A DNA stretch of 64,000 nt from assembly GCF_901000735.1 (NCBI RefSeq), contig NC_081544.1, positions 32,253,235 through 32,317,234 on the forward strand, written 5' to 3'. Position numbers and translations under genes: made by a program. Positions 23,223-34,862 of the stretch are shown one piece after another (within the stretch, counting starts at the first letter, position 1; each line of letters starts with the position of its first letter). Source of the stretch: Corylus avellana. Taxonomy: Eukaryota; Streptophyta; Magnoliopsida; Fagales; Betulaceae. Below the pieces are notes generated by a model. That model worked only from the letters and a program-made list of their open reading frames with translations. It was not told the DNA's origin and searched no databases.

Positions 23223-24629
23223 ATGGCTGTTGTTACCTTAACATCTTCTGTTAATACCAGCCCCTCGCCAACTTTGCCCTTTGGAAACGACAACACCACC
23301 CTCCGCGAGGCCTCTTTTTCTGCGTATTTAAACGGCACAGAGGAAGCCTTTGTTCGTAAACTTGCTGATCACTCAAGTCGAAGCCTCATGGCGCCTCATG
23401 AAGAAAGGAAAAAGGAAGATGATGAAGAAATTGGAGTCTTTGGTGCAGAGAAGTACTTCAAAGGAGGATTAATGGATGAGGATAATCCAAGAAGTACTGC
23501 CGGCATGAGTGCAAAGAAGCACCAATACAAGAAAGCTGAAAGAGTTGATCTGGAGCCCATCAAGTGCAGAATTCAGCCTCTAACGCCGAGTGTTCAATCT
23601 GAATCAAGTTGGAACAGCCAGAGCTCGTTATTGCAGAGTGGCGTAAGAAATCCTTCAAGGACTAATACAAACAAGGTACGCAGAAAGAAGATTCTTGCAG
23701 GTCTTGGCTGCAAATATTGCTCTTGTTCTGATAAAGATTCTGTTGAGATTAAAGAACATGGTGATGAAATCAGTTTCCAAGGTAAAGCAATCAAAACGGA
23801 GCCGAGGAAAACTGATGATTTAGGAAAATTGGATAAGTTGGGAGATCGAGTTGGGTTGAACAGAGAAAACTGTTTTACTTTCCCAACATCAAATTCCGGG
23901 GCAGCTGGAAATCTGCCGATCACATTGCAATTTCAAGAAGACAAGGAGGAAAAACTAAGAAAGTCAATAGAAGTTTTTGGCTCCCCTGTAATGGGAAAGA
24001 GAAACAAGTCTTTAAGCATTGAGAGGAGGCTAACAATGTTGTCCTGGGATGCCACTCCAAGATTGGAGGAAATCGATTTTTCTGCACCTTCCGGCGGAAC
24101 CTACAATGATACTGAGAGTGATGCAAGTTCAGACCTTTTTGAGATAGAGAGCCTCACAGGGAAAGCCAACCCTTTTCTTGCAAGGCAAGCATCAGATGCT
24201 ACGTCTGGCTGTGTCACCCCCACAACTTGTTATGAACCCAGCGAGGCAAGCATAGAGTGGAGTGTAGTCACCGCCAGCGCTGCAGATTTCTCTGTGATGT
24301 CAGATTGTGAAGAGCTAAGGTCAACAAGTACAAAAAAAGGGGCGTCGGCAATTACAAATGCCAAAGCTGAAACTAACAGAGAGATACAGAGGCGTCGTTC
24401 CGGCATTTTGTTGGGTTGTAAGAGTCAGAAGGCTGTGCAAGTCGCCGGAGATGCCTACAGATCAACGAATGAGAAGGCAAACGTTTACCCATCAATGCAT
24501 CGCAGGCCGGATTCCTTCGTTCCTGTGACAAGGTTTCGAGCTGAGACCATGTCCACTGGCTTCAGCTCCAGGCAAGGGCAACATCGGTCCCTGTCACCTC
24601 GTGCTTCACATCTTTTGTACATTCAGTGA
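23223..24629 (+). CDS. PKS1: Phytochrome kinase substrate protein (PKS1/PKS2 type)
   Basis: An uninterrupted 468-residue frame, intronless as in other PKS genes. Recognisable conserved blocks in order: SFSAYLNGTEEAFVRKLA (about residues 32-49), an EIGVFGAEKYF block (about 70-80), TPSVQSESSWNSQSSLLQ (about 121-138), a cysteine cluster GCKYCSCSDK (about 161-170), ERRLTMLSWDATP (about 267-279), a long block from ESDASSDLFEIESLTG to SDCEELRST (about 298-368), and RRRSGILLGC near 391-400, with a conserved C-terminus. PKS proteins are membrane-associated, basic and largely disordered. They bind phytochromes and phototropins, are phosphorylated, and act in phototropism and leaf flattening. The cysteine cluster may be a lipidation site; that is inference. 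The neighbouring hydroxylase and CPBP genes match the Arabidopsis PKS2 locus, so PKS2 is an equally valid name. Confidence 0.93.
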   Translation: MAVVTLTSSVNTSPSPTLPFGNDNTTLREASFSAYLNGTEEAFVRKLADHSSRSLMAPHEERKKEDDEEIGVFGAEKYFKGGLMDEDNPRSTAGMSAKKHQYKKAERVDLEPIKCRIQPLTPSVQSESSWNSQSSLLQSGVRNPSRTNTNKVRRKKILAGLGCKYCSCSDKDSVEIKEHGDEISFQGKAIKTEPRKTDDLGKLDKLGDRVGLNRENCFTFPTSNSGAAGNLPITLQFQEDKEEKLRKSIEVFGSPVMGKRNKSLSIERRLTMLSWDATPRLEEIDFSAPSGGTYNDTESDASSDLFEIESLTGKANPFLARQASDATSGCVTPTTCYEPSEASIEWSVVTASAADFSVMSDCEELRSTSTKKGASAITNAKAETNREIQRRRSGILLGCKSQKAVQVAGDAYRSTNEKANVYPSMHRRPDSFVPVTRFRAETMSTGFSSRQGQHRSLSPRASHLLYIQ

Positions 24630-26632
24630 TCTAGATTTGCTTTGTTGAAGTATGGTTTGATTACATATTCTGTACTGTGTACCATATAAGGTTTATCTTA
24701 AATGATTAAGTTTAGCTTTTTTTTATTAGCTTAATTGGTTGAAATAGTTGGAGGCTTGAAGCCAGTAAAGCTACAAAACATGGCTTGAAAAGGAAATGCA
24801 TTATTAGGATGCACACATATTTTGGTTTGTTTGTTGTTACAAACGTCTTGGTGTGTAGGGGTTTCCTGATTTGTCGTGGGATGTAAGTTGCTTTTTGACT
24901 GCTTCCTCCTCACAGGCATGTCGACACAGCTATATATATATATGGGTTTTTGTTTTATTAGCTTTGTGGATCTAAAGGTGATCGAGGATAATAACAATCT
25001 CCATTCATGCCATGGAAAGTGAAAATCAGCTGCACGTCCAATGCTTGGGCTGTCAAGCTTTTTCGTCGATATATTCTGTGCGGTCCACCAGTAGAAAATC
25101 TGACAGAGCTCTTGGACTTTTACCTCTTCCTTTCATGTGTCAGCTGCAAATCTGTATTCAGCCACCATCAAAAAGAGAAGGCGCCCCCTTGAACAAAGTT
25201 CAATGGTAAAATAAGAAATGAAGGTAGAGCAAAATTTGTAAGCATATTTTACCCTTGAACAAAGTTCTGACGACTTGTATTAATGAAGGTGGTGAGGGAG
25301 CATTTTCAGTCCAGCTGTTCGATTATGAATTTTCAATTTTCAGGCAGGGAATGTCGGTTCGGGAAACAAATGTATATATATATATATATGTATTGGGCAT
25401 GGTAGGAATGTCCTTTAAAATGACACGTCCAAATTGGTAGGCTGCTCTAATCAATTCGATAAGCAGCTTATAAATAAGGTGGTCCATGGACCATGATCAC
25501 ATATATCATATTCCGTAATACAGTAACTTGGTCTGAGCAGATAGGCTTGTCTAGTGCTAAAAAAGAAAAGAAAAGAGCTGCTGTTTTTGATTTAAGAGTA
25601 GATTGCAAAATAAGAAGCTAGTGATGCAATGATTGACATTTCAATCCTAATTGAGTGAATGCCAACCAAGAAATTGAAGAACCATTAGCAGATGATAACT
25701 AATGGGTGAGGAGGCAGCCTGTGCATGATGGGGTCCAGAATTAATGCGGAAAAGCAAAAGTAGATAAGACATTAATGATATACAATGGATACATCAATCA
25801 TATAATACAGAAGAAATTCGAATTCCACAGATCTTTTAGCTGGAGGAAACCAGTCTGTGGTGAATAGTAACACGTTATGCAGAGTCTCACATCAGAATAT
25901 TCAAAAATGGAGATTGGACAAATGTCTAATAAGGTTTTTTCAGATGCCATGGACCACTGCACAAGGTGACATTTAATGCTCTTCATTAGCGCCATACGTG
26001 GAAGTAAGATGAGCCGTTCACCTATTTTAAAGTGATTGGAGGAAAAGGCATGAAAATTGAGGCTTGACATATATGTATCTGTGTCCTTTTCCTAATTTCA
26101 TTAGCTTTATGAGCCAATAATATAAATTGTATATTAATTCCTAATACAAATACGATTAGGACTGGATGGTCCCCACCATTTGAAGTCTTGAGTTTAACGT
26201 TTTAAAAGCCAATCGCTTTCTAAATGATATAGGATTTTATCATGTTCTAAATGAAGAATCATCTTAAAACAGAGTACTCAAGTTCACAAAACAAAAAAGT
26301 TAGCGTACTATGGAGAACAAGAAAGAGTTGGTGGCACAGCTTCTCAACCTCATAACAAGTAATCTTTGCTCACAAAGCCACCCAAACTATATTTGGAAAC
26401 AAAAAGGAACGAGAATCAACTCAAAGAGTATCAATCTTTATCTGGATAAATAAGTTCTCAAATTCAGGATAAAGTTTTAAGAACTTATATTAACAAAAAA
26501 GAAAAAAGAAAAAAAAGAAATAGAAGTATAAAGCACAACAATTTGTGTATATACAACTCAACTAGGCAGTGTGGCTCTTTTAAGGGGAAAAAATCATACT
26601 CGTACAAACAATAAATGTTTATCACTCAACAA
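24630..26632. other. Intergenic between convergent PKS and SBH genes
   Basis: About 2 kb between two stop codons facing each other. It contains the 3' UTRs and a TA microsatellite (25373-25389). A few short open frames are present but none resembles a known protein. Confidence 0.4.
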
Positions 26633-29185
26633 TCAATCATCCTTGCAGTCTTTAGTAGGCCGTGCTTCAAAGCCCCCACTTGTTCTCTTCTCTAACGAGT
26701 AAGGCATATAGGTTCCAAGAATTCTATCCCACACAACGAAAAATGGCTGCGAGAAGTTGTACTTGCTGCCATAAAGCTGATGATGGACATCATGATAAGC
26801 AGTATTATTTTGGAAGAACACGTGGAAGAGATTTCCGGGAAGCCATAGCCCACAATGGTCATCTACTGTTTTGATGGTGGCGAAGGAGAAGAAGAAGATG
26901 GAGGATCGCGGAGTCATGCCAGAAAGAAGAAAAGATAAAGCACCACCAATTGTGTCAAGGAGCAGCCCCTCCAAGGGGTGATTGTACAGAGCCCCAAATG
27001 CATAGGGTACAACAAGACGGTGATGTTGAGAATGGATATGCTTGTACAAGAATTTGCTGTGATGCATGTATCTGTGCATAAAGTATTGCCAAGTATCCAA
27101 GACCAACATAGCAGTTATGAACTGTCTAGCTAAAACGAGTAAGGAAGACTGTGAACCTGTAGCAGCCACGTCATCATTTCCTGTCACCTACATAATGACA
27201 CAAGTGTACTGCGAATTAACAGCAGGGTCTAAAAGCATTACTACAAGAAATCAATTGAAAATTATGGCCCATCAGATGCTGGAAAGGTATGGACTTACTG
27301 GCCGAATGGTGATCAATATCAAGGGAAAACAGTGATAGGAAAAAAGATCTCAGATTAAAACAGAGAGAGAAAGAGAGAGAGAGACTTGGGAAGAAAACAG
27401 CTCACTGCATGTTAACATAAACATAAATTCCATATAAGTAACAGTATCAATGTGAGCATACCTTCACCAATCAGTTAGCCAAGGTTTCTATAAAATCCTC
27501 CATACGTCAAATAAGACCCACAAAAATATTACTTTTGACTTTTGACACTTTATAACCAAAACTAAATGTAGTAACTCAAGAGTTCCATTGTAGTCTTGAA
27601 AAGTATGTCCTTTTACTTAAAAAAATTCCACCAAAGTCATCATAATCAACGAAACCATTTAGCACAGTCAATAGTCAATGCTGTTTCCATGATTACTTTG
27701 CCCGTGTAACTTCATGCTAAAAATTCCTTTCTTCTCCATTTCAGGTAATAAAAGTTCAATCAGTATATATTTAGTCGTATATCATATAATAGACACATAC
27801 AACTATACAAGTGATGCACAACACATTATCTATGTGCTGATTTGTAATCTACAGTTACAGCAATTCTGAAGGTTAATTCAATACCAGGGTACTGCCTGAG
27901 CGGCAATCGGGCCCTTAAGCATACCATCCATCTTATAGCATGAAAAGTGTGCTCCTAACTAGATGTAACTAGCCAAGTGTGCTCGTTATGACCTCATGTT
28001 AATCAACAGTAAGTCACAACTCTTTCCCTCACTCACACCAAATTACCCACCAAACATCATAGAGACTTTGCTTCCCGACCCTAGGAAACCATATTTAGAA
28101 TATCAAGCTGCAGACATTCCTCATACACTAGCAAAATAAGTTCCAAAATTGGAAAAAGCCCAAGATTATAATTGACCGAGCCATTCCACCACAGAAAAAA
28201 TTCATAAAATCCTAAACTTTTCTTGAAAAATGAACAGAAGAACATAAACTTAGAAGAAAACAAGAAATCGACTAGAAAAACGAACATCTTTTTTTATATA
28301 GTGAGAGTAGATTCTATAAATAATGGAATAAGCTTATGGAGGAAAATAACTCTTAAGGTGAAAGGTTATAGTCAAGATAAAATCAAAACACAGCAGAAAA
28401 TCCTACAAGTATCATATATTATAACCAGCAAAACAATTAACATAAGAATAGGCTAGTATTATATCACTACATCTGATCAAACATGATGCTTATGGAATAA
28501 AGGATTACGCATACCCAAAATTTCATAAATGAATTTATCCTTGTTAGCGAGGGTAGTGAAATTATCACACACAAAAATCACTCGCACTAAAAAGACAATA
28601 AACAAATGAATAAATAAAGAGATTGCCATATCTAGATGTGCCCAAGCTTTCTCCTATAAAAGCATCTACTTGACAGTAATATCCGAAACCAAATTATCAA
28701 AATTTTCTATCACAAAAACACACTAAACGCGAAACACAAAAAAAAAAAAAAGAAACCGTAAATTGCGAGATTGACAACCTATCTGAATGTCTTATCAAAC
28801 CATCCCACTGGCCAATATTAACACAAATCAAATAACACATAATTGTCAAGTTGACAACCAATTGAATGTTTCTCTAACAATCCTATTGGCCTAATTGACC
28901 CGAAACTCATTACAAAAAGACAAAGACCAAATATCATTGAAATCACGATTCCAATACACTTACCGTGAACAATAGAATTGCGACGATAGACTGAATAGTT
29001 TGTTGTAGAAGGACCCCTTTGACAACAGTGCCCTTGGACACCAAGTTCTTTTCGTCCTCGTCTTTCTTCGAGTGCAACCGGTAATTCTCAAAGGACCCCA
29101 ACAAAACATATATCCCAGAATACACCCAATACACCACGATTGGGGCAACAGTGCCCAACAATTCGTCGGAAATCGCAAAACCCAT
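26633..29185 (-). CDS. SBH1: Sphinganine C4-monooxygenase (sphingoid base hydroxylase)
   Basis: Two exons, 28964-29185 and 26633-27187, join in phase 0 across a 1.78 kb intron with GTAAGT and TAG borders and give 258 residues; Arabidopsis SBH proteins are about 260. The enzyme inserts the C4 hydroxyl into sphinganine to make phytosphingosine for ceramides, in the endoplasmic reticulum. It uses a di-iron centre held by histidine boxes: HRYMHH (about residues 112-117), HSQHH (126-130) and a C-terminal AYHDVHHQ. Several hydrophobic segments precede and separate these boxes. The start is the ATG at 29183-29185, giving the MGFAISDELLG N-terminus typical of the family. SBH1 and SBH2 are not distinguishable by eye; neighbours favour the block containing Arabidopsis SBH2. 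Confidence 0.95.
27188..28963 (-). other. SBH intron
   Basis: A single 1.78 kb AT-rich intron. It contains a GA-rich run at 27361-27384 and no recognisable element or gene. Confidence 0.8.
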
Positions 29186-29485
29186 TTTCGAAAAGATGGA
29201 AAAAGAGTTAGAAATTGAGCGCAAGACGCGAAAGTTGCATGAGATTGAAAATCCCCAAATCAGAAAATCAAAGCCGAATTAAGTCCAAAAAGAAGCCCTA
29301 AAACCTCTATTGGGAAAGTGGGAACCTCCGTTTCCCACTATGTTATGCTTTGCTGATTGCAAATAAGAGCATAATTGGAATTGTTTGTCGGAAACGAATT
29401 AAAGTAATTGTACAATATCGTGGGTAATGGGATTGAGTTAGGGTTACGAGAATAAGAAAATTCGAAGGGAGTCTTTGATATTATA

Positions 29486-29509
29486 GAAGAGAGAGAGAGA
29501 GAGAGAGAG
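29486..29509. repeat. GA microsatellite upstream of SBH
   Basis: About twelve GA units, some 300 bases upstream of the SBH start. Read on the gene strand it is a CT repeat, common in plant leaders and promoters. Confidence 0.9.
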
Positions 29510-30547
29510 CCCCCTTTTGCGTAGAAAGCTAGGATTGAGACCCAGGAAAATCAAACTCTGTCGTTTGCTTTGAATATCCTGAAGGGCGTTATTTGGTGTG
29601 CTTAGTTTTATATTAGGTTGTATGGACTCAGTACGTGGCTTTCTAGAGTGGATCACAACATGGGGCTCCGCGTGATGGTTTGATTCGAGGAAACCAAACT
29701 TCCCCGGCGACAGATTCAATTCGGGTTGTAGTTGTAGGGAATGAATTCCTGCTGAAATTTTACGCGTTGACGTGGATTTTTAAGGCGCGCTTGTTTTCTC
29801 TGGAAGATTCAAACGACGCCGGGTTTGACTGACTTCTGTGGCTGCTCACAGCTTTGCTTTATGAAGGTAAAGCAAAGCTGTGCGCGGATCATGCCATGTC
29901 CACGTTTTGCATGTCGTGTTCCAAGGAAAATACGTCATTAAGCACACGTGGACAAATAATAGGCTCCGACATAACAAAGAAAATCTTTCACAGAGCCCAT
30001 TGTTTTCATTTTCCGAAGACTGTGCTCTTTAACTTGGTCCATGGTTCTTCGTATTGACTCCATGCATTTGGACAAGATAGATATACTTTTCTTTCAAACT
30101 TGGGGTGAAAAAAATATTATTTTAATTCATTTATTAAACTAAGATTTTCTTAAGAAGATGTGATTCTTACTTACATTAGAGTTAACCCAATATGTGAATA
30201 GTGCTACATATTTAATTCAGATCTCTTTTTTTTTTTTTTTGGGGCAGCACATTGGGCTTCAATGTTCTACTTTGTACCGGAGCTGAGAATCAGGCCCAGC
30301 CCAAACCTTTAATAAGAAGAAGTATTAAACTATTATTTATGATTCAAATTTTCATCAGTTGCGATTATGTGCAATGAGTTGTTGCAAAAATATATGTCAT
30401 GTGCATGAATTTCCATTGAAGTCTATGCAGCACATATAATAATAAAACAATATGGAGAAATGATTAGAAAATTTAAATAAATGAGAAAATTCTAATGCAA
30501 AGTGCAGGCCAATTAGTATCAAAATTTCGTCCATATTTATTTTTAGA

Positions 30548-30695
30548 GAGATGATAGAGAGAACACAAGCGTGCATCACGCCCATGTTCTTTAATATTTT
30601 GTAATATATTTTTTTAATTATAATATTAAAATATATTATTTTAATATTAAAAAACACAGGCGTGTTGCACACCCGTGTTCTCTCTATCATCACTC
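30548..30695. mobile_element. Mutator-type MITE with 11-bp target duplication
   Basis: The element is a 148-bp near-palindrome. Its ends read GAGATGATAGAGAGAACAC and, inverted from the right, GAGTGATGATAGAGAGAACAC. Perfect direct repeats TTATTTTTAGA flank it at 30537-30547 and 30696-30706. An 11-bp duplication and long TIRs fit non-autonomous Mutator-like elements. Confidence 0.8.
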
Positions 30696-31296
30696 TTATT
30701 TTTAGAACAAAGTTTTCTTCCAAATTGAGTTGGAGAAGTTTTCTTCAACTTAATCTATAAGATTGACATGTATCTATTTTCTTAATAACATGTAAAATGT
30801 ACAAGAATTTTTAATAAAATTTATTTCAACTTTGTTTTTACTATTAAAAAAACGTGTACATCTCGCATATTCAAATAACACACGTCACTTTTATAGAATT
30901 TTTCCAACCCAGTTCGAAAAAAAACTTTGTCGTTATTTTTATTGTTAAAACATAATGGGAAAGCACTACAAATAGTGAGAGGCCTTAAAATATTCATTCA
31001 AATGTATCAAATTGGAAAGTATTCACAAGCATTTTTGAAATCAAAAGAAATGATAATTAATTGTGGGGACAAAAATGATTGCCGTTCTGTACAAAATGAG
31101 TTGTTACAATAATGTGTGCCAGACAAATCCTTTTATGATCCATACAGCTCATGATACAACAATCATATGCTTTATGAACAACCAACAAGGCTCAGCACAT
31201 TCTGTAGGTGATAACATAGACCAAAAATTTTATATATCTTCATCTCTTTCTTCGCATGTGAACTTCCAGCACAGGATGACTAGACATTCGTGTCTC

Positions 31297-33804
31297 TTAC
31301 AAAGCCTCCAACTTCTGCGTCTCTGGAACTTCCTTTGGAAAGTTGAGGCGAGTTTGCTTGGCTTGCTTGCAAGGAACTGGAAATTGAAAATAGAAGAAAT
31401 TAGTAAGGTTGGCCTAGTTGATGTGTTATGTGGCAGTGTGAAAACTGAGAAGGGATTGCTTTCAAAACCTTTTGCCTTGTTTTGGTCATTTGATGCAATG
31501 ACAGTAGACTTCCACTCTTCATAAGCATGTTTTTCCATTCGTTTGCGCTTCTTGTAACTTGAGAGCTGCAGGTACATCACGTTGATTTCATTAAATCTCA
31601 TTGATTCAACACATTACTTATTAACTCTGGCCACATCAATCTATTGAACTAGAACCGATTGCTCGGATACATCAATCCCATTATAGTGACAAAAAAGGTA
31701 CTATAATAGGGTTGATCAGAGGAGGTAAATAAATCCCCAGGAGTGTCTACCTATCCTCTTGGTATGCTGCCCCTTCATTTTTATGACAATAGTTTAGAAG
31801 TGCCCTGGCGAGTTTATTCGTAACAAGTGTTTGCAATATTGATACAAGTTAAGAAAATAACCAAATTTATACACATCCAGGAAACTGAACTCTGTTGACT
31901 TGAAATGGACAAATGCAAGCCTCAATAATCCTTTTAAATACTAAATAACTTAAGATTTGCACCCTCTAATGATGGGGTAACTGGCATCCCTCTAGATGAC
32001 ATGACCTATCATCTTAGAAAACTGCATCAAAAGGAAAAAAAAAAAAAATTGCGGCACTATCAAATACCAAGACAAATTCAAGAAGTCAGTGTGAGAACTA
32101 ATGTGGCAATGCCAAGGCTAATAGCCCTATTGTCATCAAATTGAGAGAACAGATGGTTATTATGCAGTGGCAAGTTAGTAAGGAGTCAACTTGGATGCAA
32201 AATCTCTCTATAATAAACAACAATCTGTAATGCCATTACAGTACCTCTAGTCCATCATCAGATAAATAGCCACCATCCTCGATTTTCCTTTTTTCAGGTA
32301 ATACATCCAAAAGTTCTGCAAGGGAAGGAAGAAGGATATTTCTTAACAATATTAAATGAAGCAAATAGTCTTCAAGTAGACCATGCAACAAAGTGACAAT
32401 AAGGAAAGTTAAAAGAGACATACCTCGGTTCCCCTTTATGTCCCTGGCATCTTTCTTCTCCTTTGCAACTCCAAAAACATCATGGCACAAGTCCCTCATG
32501 GAAGTAGAAACCTGCAGTCCTCAGCCATAGTCAGTATCAAACATATTAAGAGTAGAAGAATGAAAACTTTAGCCGGGTACAAAAAACAATGATGCATAAT
32601 ATACGAACGTGACTTTCTTACATAAGAGAATTCAGATTCAGATGCACCACAGAGCTCAATCAACTTAATCTTGTCTACCTTCAGCTGTCAAAACAAGCAG
32701 AATCATATTGTAATTAGTTAAAACACTGGAAGGTGACTCATTTCCATGCCTACAGACAAAGAGAGACAGATGGATTGTAGATGAGTTACCTTATGCTTTT
32801 TAGCACACAAATAGAATGCCGCGGCAGTAAACACAGGGCGAGCAAAGTCAGCACTTGCCCGCCGAGAAGCTGGCAGGGAAGCCAGAAACCGATCCTTATA
32901 ACTGAAAAGCAAACATTTACCAGTTGTTCAATCATAAGCATCTTAACAATTTTACCCAAGATTCAGCAACGCTAAACTTCAACTATGCCTAAACTCAAAT
33001 AACCACTAACATGTGAAACATCTAGCAATTTGCAAAAGTAGCAAACTTCATGCTCAGAGGGATTTTATCAAACACTTAGCAGGGATAACATATGAAGAAT
33101 GTACATAAAAAGGAAACAAATCGAAACGCCGGCAACATCAGAGGAAATGGGTCTTACAGAGAAAATCCCTTTTTCACCAAAGGAATGAGCCTCACACACC
33201 CAAACTGAATCGCCAATTCCCTTACGTCCAGGTTGTTCCTACAACAGCGCAAACCCAATCCAATCTAAGCCTCCTTACCATAACCCAAAACACCACAATA
33301 AAATCAAAATACGAACACAATTAGTTAAACAAAAATAAACTCACTTGACCCCAAGACCGTTCTGCAACGAATTGAACGACCGGGTATAAGCCTTCTCCGA
33401 CATCCCACTCAGCCTAATAGCGCCTTGCCGATCAAATAGAACCCCCATCCTACAATCATCAAAACAACAACACTCTCACCAAAATGAAAAAAGAAAAGAA
33501 GTTATAATTGCTTAAGCAGTAAGATCCGAACCTTGTCGCGGCGATCTCTAAGCAGATTACAGCTTTGCAAACCTCTCCCTACAAACAAAAACCCAATATT
33601 CAATCAGCACTAAACATTAGCTTACCCATATCCCACATTCGCTTCCATTTCCTTGGTTTGGATAAAGATTGAAGTGAAACTCACAACGCCGATAATGGAG
33701 GAGTCGAACTGGACGTCGCAGAGGCGGCGGAGCTCCGCGGCCTTCCGGATCAGGTGCTTGGGCTCCGAGAGGCCAAGCTTCTTCGCTATGTCCGACAGAT
33801 CCAT
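31297..33804 (-). CDS. ORC6: Origin recognition complex subunit 6
   Basis: Ten exons keep phase: 33685-33804, 33532-33578, 33345-33449, 33158-33238, 32790-32901, 32622-32684, 32424-32511, 32245-32315, 31469-31565 and 31297-31376. The product is 287 residues; the Arabidopsis protein is 284. ORC6 is the smallest origin recognition subunit and takes part in licensing replication origins in the nucleus. The N-terminal two thirds form two TFIIB-like (cyclin-box) helical domains, with the conserved QFDSSIIGV, MSEKAYTRSFNSLQNGLG and FLASLPASRRA stretches. A basic KKRKR segment and a short C-terminal tail follow. I chose the ATG at 33804; an in-frame ATG at 33873 would add 23 residues without family support. 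The last exon is supported by phase and a good acceptor. Reading through the previous donor would instead add an unrelated tail. Confidence 0.93.
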
Positions 33805-33873
33805 TTTCCTCCGATTCCGGTCTGGCGGGTTACCGGGCTGGGAGGGTTGAGACTTGAGAGTCTGGTTTTGCAT

Positions 33874-34862
33874 GTGAAAGAAAAATAAGAGAGAGCGCGC
33901 GGAGAAGATAACTGGTGGAGTTGGCGGGAACAGTTTGGAGTTTCAATATTTTCATTTCCTTATTTGAAAACTTACGCGCGCACGAAATGACTGTAATTTC
34001 CGCGGGAATTAATTTGCGGTCAATTTGCCTTAAATTAAAGGATTAACCACGAGTTTTTCTTTTCCTTTTTAATTTCAATGGGCTTGGGCTAATGAATTTG
34101 CCCCGTTTGTTATTTTAGGCAAGACGTGACATAAAATTGAAAAAATAACATGCCATTGATGTACCACCTTGTTCATTTTGGTATTATTAGTTGATTTGCT
34201 CCGTATTAAATAGCATTTCTCTGGCAATAATTATTATTTGAAAGCAGTACCGATATTTTGTAATCATTATTTAGCTAGAACAGTGTTCCAACCATTCGGG
34301 ATTAGAGACATTAACACTGTTTTGAATATTATTTTTTCTTGTCACGCAGGAGATTGAATATATTTAGGCCCATAGAAGGCGTGTGCCTTCTTAAGCAACC
34401 CAACACTTCAAAAACAGCATGTAAGCCAAATCCGTTCTTCTACATTAATTTATATACCAAAACGAACACAGGTTTAAATTTTTGTTTATATTTAAAATAT
34501 GCCTTTGGTTGAGGGGCACTACAACCAATGAAAGAGAAAACAGAAGCTAACCAAAAAGCAAAAGACAACAAGAAGATGCTTAAGCAGGTTCATCAAAAAA
34601 GCTGAGAGTGGCAATTGCCTCTCCTACCCACCAGGGCCCTTTTATGCCCTTTCATGGGATATGAACCAGTAAAGTCCCTACACTACATGTTGTGAAAGGC
34701 TTTCCTAATTGTTATGCTGATAAGGTAAAATTTTAAGTCATAATACATACGCCCATAAAATAACCAAAATCTAAGTCTATGCTGACAAGCTGCATTGACC
34801 TTCAAAACCCGCATAAAGTTCATGTCAAACTGAATGAACACGTAAAGATCGTACTGCTAATT
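33874..34862. other. Intergenic: ORC6 upstream and HGH1 3' flank
   Basis: About 1 kb between the ORC6 start and the HGH1 stop. The first ~150 bases are GC-richer and are the likely ORC6 promoter. The rest is AT-rich with no gene seen. Confidence 0.4.

Larger units (their letters stand above)
29186..31296. other. Intergenic: SBH upstream region and ORC6 3' flank
   Basis: Contains a GA microsatellite at about 29486-29509, which lies in the likely SBH leader or promoter. A perfect 15-bp hairpin lies at 29847-29882, and a Mutator-type MITE at 30548-30695. No coding gene was recognised. Confidence 0.5.
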
